Source: Parus major
Taxonomy: Eukaryota; Chordata; Aves; Passeriformes; Paridae
Direction: 5' to 3'
Assembly: GCF_001522545.3 (NCBI RefSeq)
Contig: NC_031770.1
Span: 109,473,685 to 109,537,684, forward strand
Length of the DNA: 64,000 bases
Shown: in pieces, positions 60,466 to 64,000 of the stretch
Numbering within the stretch: the first letter of the stretch is position 1
Layout of the letters: the number at the start of each line of letters is the position of its first letter
Program-made: the position numbers and the translations under genes
The notes under the pieces: model-generated
What the model was told of the DNA's origin: nothing
Seen by the model: the letters and a program-made list of their open reading frames with translations, nothing else
The model's database searches: none

Positions 60466-60602
60466 CATAGAATAATTTTGTTCGGAAAAGCCTTCTAAGA
60501 TTGAGCCCAACCATTCCCCCAGCACTGCCAAACCCACCACTAAATCATGTCCCCAAGTGCCACATCTACATGGCTTTTGAACCCTTCTAGGCATGGTGAT
60601 CA
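60466..60602 (-). mobile_element. CR1 LINE 3' fragment, second copy of 50599-50735
   Basis: No difference seen from the first copy. Confidence 0.78.
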
Positions 60603-62264
60603 AGCCAGTTATATCTTTAGCTTTAAAGACTCATGGGTTAGTCTGGACATTTTCTTTTGGTTTTGTTTTTCCTTGAAGGCAGTGAGGTTTCGTTAATTTT
60701 ATTTAATTTTGTTAATTTTTTTTTTTAAGCTTTAAGGCTGAAAATCAAATTTTAGCTCTGTTCTGATTTGATTTTTGTGCATCTTGCAAAAGACAACAGT
60801 TTTCATAAAGAGGTTTTGTCCTGCATTCCCATTCCTTGTGCTCTGGCTTGAGCATATCTCAGTAACATGCCCAGCTCTTGCCAGCGATCAAACCAAAACC
60901 TGGCAGTGACCCTGCTCAACGCCTGTTCCTAAGGAAAGCCCCATGGGGAAAGCTTATGGATGGATCCTGCTGAGCCTGGCAAGTCCTCATCTCTTAGAAA
61001 ACTTCCTGCTCAAAGGGAAAGAAGGAAAGAAGTCACATTTCCTACCTGCAGAGCCTTGCCCTATGGATTGGATCACATGAGAGAGCCACATGGACTGGTT
61101 GGGGATTCCCACGTGGACATCTCTAATCTCAAGCAAGCCAGACACAACATGACCCAGCACTGAGCCCTGGGGCAGCTGCTGCCACCTGACATCCCACGGT
61201 GCCAGAGGAGAGAGGGTTCTGCTCCACAGCCCTCAGTAACAGGAGAAATGCAGCTTCAACTCCACATCAGCCAGTTCAGTGAGCTGAGCTGGGAAAGGTC
61301 AGACAAATACCCAGCTTGGACACAAGAGAGGGGTCTGGGGCACCACAGACCTCCCCTTCCCTTTCCTTCACAGTCCTGAATCCCTGCAGTGTCTTTGCCA
61401 CCCACTTGGACCAGGCAGTGCCAGAAAGGTCTGAGCACTGGATGTGCCAGCACCAAGTGCCACGATGTAAACCATGAGGTGAGACTGGAGTTACTGCACT
61501 TAAAGCACCCTAAATTTGGTGAGGGGCAGGTTTAAAACCTTAAATATAAAAAAAAAAAGGTCATTAAACATTAGGTGGAAGAGTATCTGGAAAGCATCTT
61601 GCTCTGTATACAGACTCAGCCATGCCAGATGTAGATGTGCACTACCTGAATACAACTGTCCCAAGGAGCACAGAGAGCCTGACAAACACAGATCTGAGCA
61701 GCCTGCAAAAGGATTTTTATTTTTTATAGAACAGAAATAAATAAATAAATAAATTTGTAAATATTCAATTAACAAATATTTTGCAACTCGACTGGTGAAG
61801 CTGTCAAGGCTTCAAAACCCGGGGCAGGAGATAGATGGTGAGGCAACTCCTCCTTTGCATTTCCTCTCCAGATACACAGGCAGCGATCAGCATTCATTTG
61901 CTGACATCTACTGACAGGATTGAGCATCGTGGTCCTGCCAGTAAGATTGTTTTCCCCAGGCTCCCTCTGCCACCAACCACTCAGTGAGTTCTGAACACAG
62001 TTTGTATCTATGGGATTAAATTTTAGCATGCTATTCTCCCTGCAATAACCAGGGTGCCCTATTTTGTCCTTTATTTTGTTTTTTCCAGCACTCCAGCACC
62101 ATGTATTTTTCTGTTTAAAATAATCAGAAGTTTTGTGGGCTGTACCTGGGCCTTGTTTAAAATAAAGAAAACAGAGCTCTTTATGTCTTCTTGGTGTCTC
62201 TTTTTGAGTGCTGGTGGTTGGGTTTAAAGCCCCATTTTTTTCTCCCATTTTTCTTTGTATTCCT

Positions 62265-62333
62265 CATGGCACTGTGGGTGGAACTACAGGATCTTTAAGG
62301 TTCCTTCAACCCAAATCTTTCTAGGATTCTTTG
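62265..62333 (+). mobile_element. Short CR1 LINE fragment, second copy of 52398-52466
   Basis: No difference seen from the first copy. Confidence 0.65.
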
Positions 62334-62746
62334 AAAGGAACTGTTCAAAATGACAGGAGTAAATTTAGAATTTGGGAATAAGTGAGGCTGAAAAGAACAG
62401 CTGGATGCTTCTTGTCCCAGCCCTTGCTCAAAAGAATGTTAAATTTCACATTGGGGTGGTTTCATGGCAAATTATTTATTCAACTTCTATTTTGGAGGAT
62501 ATTCCACACACCTTTGAAATAAAACTCTGTAAATTTACCCTGATGGACACTCCAACCTGTCACCTGTCTTTCACATCCACAAAGAATAAGAGGTCATGGA
62601 TCCCTGGTCACAATTCTGATCAGCCTCAGAACAGCAAATATTTCTGCAGACCTCCAGATGTTCTCCAACTTCAGAGCTATGAAGGGCCTGAAATGTTAAG
62701 CTTCCAAGCTTAATGTTAAATGAAATTAAATGTTAATCTTCCAAGC

Positions 62747-62909
62747 TGGAATCCCTGAATCACAGCAGCATTTAGGTTGGAAAAGATCTCCAAGACTGCA
62801 GAGTCCAAGCTTTGACTGATCCTCATCTTGTCACCCAGACCAGAGAACTGAGTGCCACATCCAGTCATTCCCTGGGCAACTCCAGGGATGGAGACTCCAC
62901 CAAGGAGTC
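62747..62909 (-). mobile_element. CR1 LINE 3' fragment, second copy of 52880-53042
   Basis: Carries A at 62846 where the first copy has C. Confidence 0.8.
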
Positions 62910-63339
62910 AAGCACCAAGGTGAATACTCCATGTTTAGAATTTGGTGCATGGCTCAGAGGTGAGACTTAAAATTCTTAAATTCTGCCTTTTGCAGATCTG
63001 AGAAGACTAATTCTGAGCCTTCAGTAGGAAAAAGAGGAAACATAATTTGTCCTGGGAAATGCTCATTTTGAAAAGTTAGCTCTAAAATTCAGGCAGGGTT
63101 ATTTCTCTCTTTGAGAGACATGGAGATCATCATGTCTCTCCCAGTTAAGGAAGATGTTCTGGTCATGATGGATGATCACATCCTCCTCTCAAGGAAGTCA
63201 AACACTCACCTCCAGCTTCTCAAAGGTATGAACTGGCCCTGGTCTGTCATTTGTTCACCCTTCCAGTCATTCAACCTTCTACACCTTTACCTCACTGAGG
63301 CCATCCCACCATGTAACCAAAACACAAAATGTGTGTGGC

Positions 63340-63590
63340 CACAGAATCAAAGAATTTTTAAAGTTTGAAAAGACCTTTAAGATCATCATGTCCAACCATC
63401 ATCTCACCAACATCACTAAACCATGTCCTCAAGTGTCACACCCACACATTTTTTTTACTCTTTCAGGAATGATGACTCCATGACTTCTGTGGGTACCATC
63501 CTCCAAAGCTTGAAAACACTTTATGCAAAAAAAAAATTCTGGTATCTAAACTAAAATTTCCCTGGTGCAATTTGAGACCATTTCCTCAGA
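63340..63590 (-). mobile_element. CR1 LINE 3' fragment, unique to the right end
   Basis: CACAGAATCAAAGAATTTTT, GACCTTTAAGATCATCATGT, AACATCACTAAACCATGTCC and TTTCCCTGGTGCAATTTGAG. Confidence 0.85.
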
Positions 63591-63847
63591 AGAAATTGTG
63601 TTTAAGGGAGCTTAATTCATTAAGGTGATCATGATGGCTTAGAGCTGCTGGGGTACCCAACCCTGCAGTCCACATGCAGGTTTAACGTGGGGCAGCTCTC
63701 CCCAGGAATAACTGCTGTGATGAAACGTTGATGTCGTGCAAGTGTGGCCACAGGCACATGATGGATCTAGTCCAATGTCCATGGCCACTGACACAAAATC
63801 CCACCCTGACACCGTCTGTCCTCAGACTGAGTTCAAAAACCAGAAGT

Positions 63848-63920
63848 CATAGATTCATGGAATCATTACAGTTGGGAAAGACCTCCAAGATCATCAAGTC
63901 CAAACTTTGTCAGTGCTATG
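63848..63920 (-). mobile_element. Short CR1 LINE 3' fragment
   Basis: CATAGATTCATGGAATCATT, TTGGGAAAGACCTCCAAGAT and CATCAAGTCCAAACTTTG. Confidence 0.75.
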
Positions 63921-64000
63921 TTAATTCCTCTCCTCTCTCCAGGGTTGCTCCTTATTCCCCTGGGATGAGATGCACTCGGACTCCCCATTTTTGGCCAAGT

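Larger units (their letters stand above)
53494..63152 (+). repeat. Copy 2 of the 9.66 kb direct duplication, probable assembly artefact
   Basis: It begins at the first base after a 100-N gap, inside the 3' tail of a CR1 copy, and continues beyond 63152 into sequence not present after copy 1. This arrangement is what unmerged overlapping contigs or haplotypes look like. A recent real duplication would also give high identity, but the gap and the broken edges make that less likely. Confidence 0.9.
46325..64000 (-). other. PKHD1: Partial PKHD1 intron upstream of exon A, inflated by the duplication
   Basis: No upstream exon was recognised other than the repeated copy of exon A. Long stretches such as 47220-49580 and 50740-52390 (and their copies 57087-59447 and 60607-62257) contain no named repeat or gene. 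The true intron sequence in this window is probably about 7 kb plus the unique end after 63152. The remainder would be the repeated assembly. Confidence 0.6.

Noticed and set aside
43627..63152. Real recent segmental duplication as the preferred explanation
   Set aside because: The exact 100-N junction, the start within a CR1 tail and the equal microsatellite lengths favour an assembly overlap. It is kept as the alternative to test.

Overview
The window looks like intronic DNA of a large bird gene, probably from a passerine. It is AT-rich and carries dozens of 3'-truncated CR1 (Chicken Repeat 1) LINE copies in both orientations. Many of these end in the octamer-like tail ATTCTATG/ATTCTGTG or its complement. 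There are no bacterial-style operons, tRNAs, rRNAs or CRISPR arrays, and nearly all the open reading frames are chance or lie inside CR1 copies. Two runs of N (6806-7025, 220 bases; 53394-53493, exactly 100 bases) show that this is a draft scaffold.

Four coding exons can be supported, all on the minus strand, so transcription runs from high to low coordinates: 46324-46184, 40844-40694, 18423-18273 and 7391-7179. All have AG/GT splice borders, and their phases fit together (2-2, 2-0, 0-1, 1-1) into one continuous reading frame. The encoded segment ends in most of a G8 domain and matches what I remember of fibrocystin/polyductin, so I call the gene PKHD1. Its paralogue PKHD1L1 is the main alternative; the wide intron spacing (5.3, 22.3 and 10.9 kb) favours PKHD1. 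Neither the start nor the end of the gene is in the window.

Layout: 1-7178 is part of the intron 3' of the last exon seen, with CR1 copies, a pentanucleotide microsatellite and the 220-N gap. 7392-18272 is a 10.9 kb intron. 18424-40693 is a 22 kb intron holding many CR1 copies, one solo-LTR-like element and several CR1-free blocks rich in transcription-factor-like motifs. 40845-46183 is a 5.3 kb intron. 46325-64000 is the partial upstream intron.

The most striking structure is a direct duplication of about 9.66 kb: 43627-53285 is repeated at 53494-63152, offset 9867 bases, with only a handful of mismatches seen by eye. The two copies meet at an exactly 100-base N gap, the second copy starts inside a CR1, and the first copy ends in an unrelated 108-base tail. 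This is most simply an assembly artefact in which two overlapping contigs or haplotypes were placed end to end. It falsely doubles one PKHD1 exon, and because that exon is phase-symmetric an annotation pipeline would not see a frameshift. I found no convincing previously undescribed biological system. The best leads beyond the duplication are possible intronic regulatory blocks and an antisense exon-like ORF ending in a perfect splice donor.
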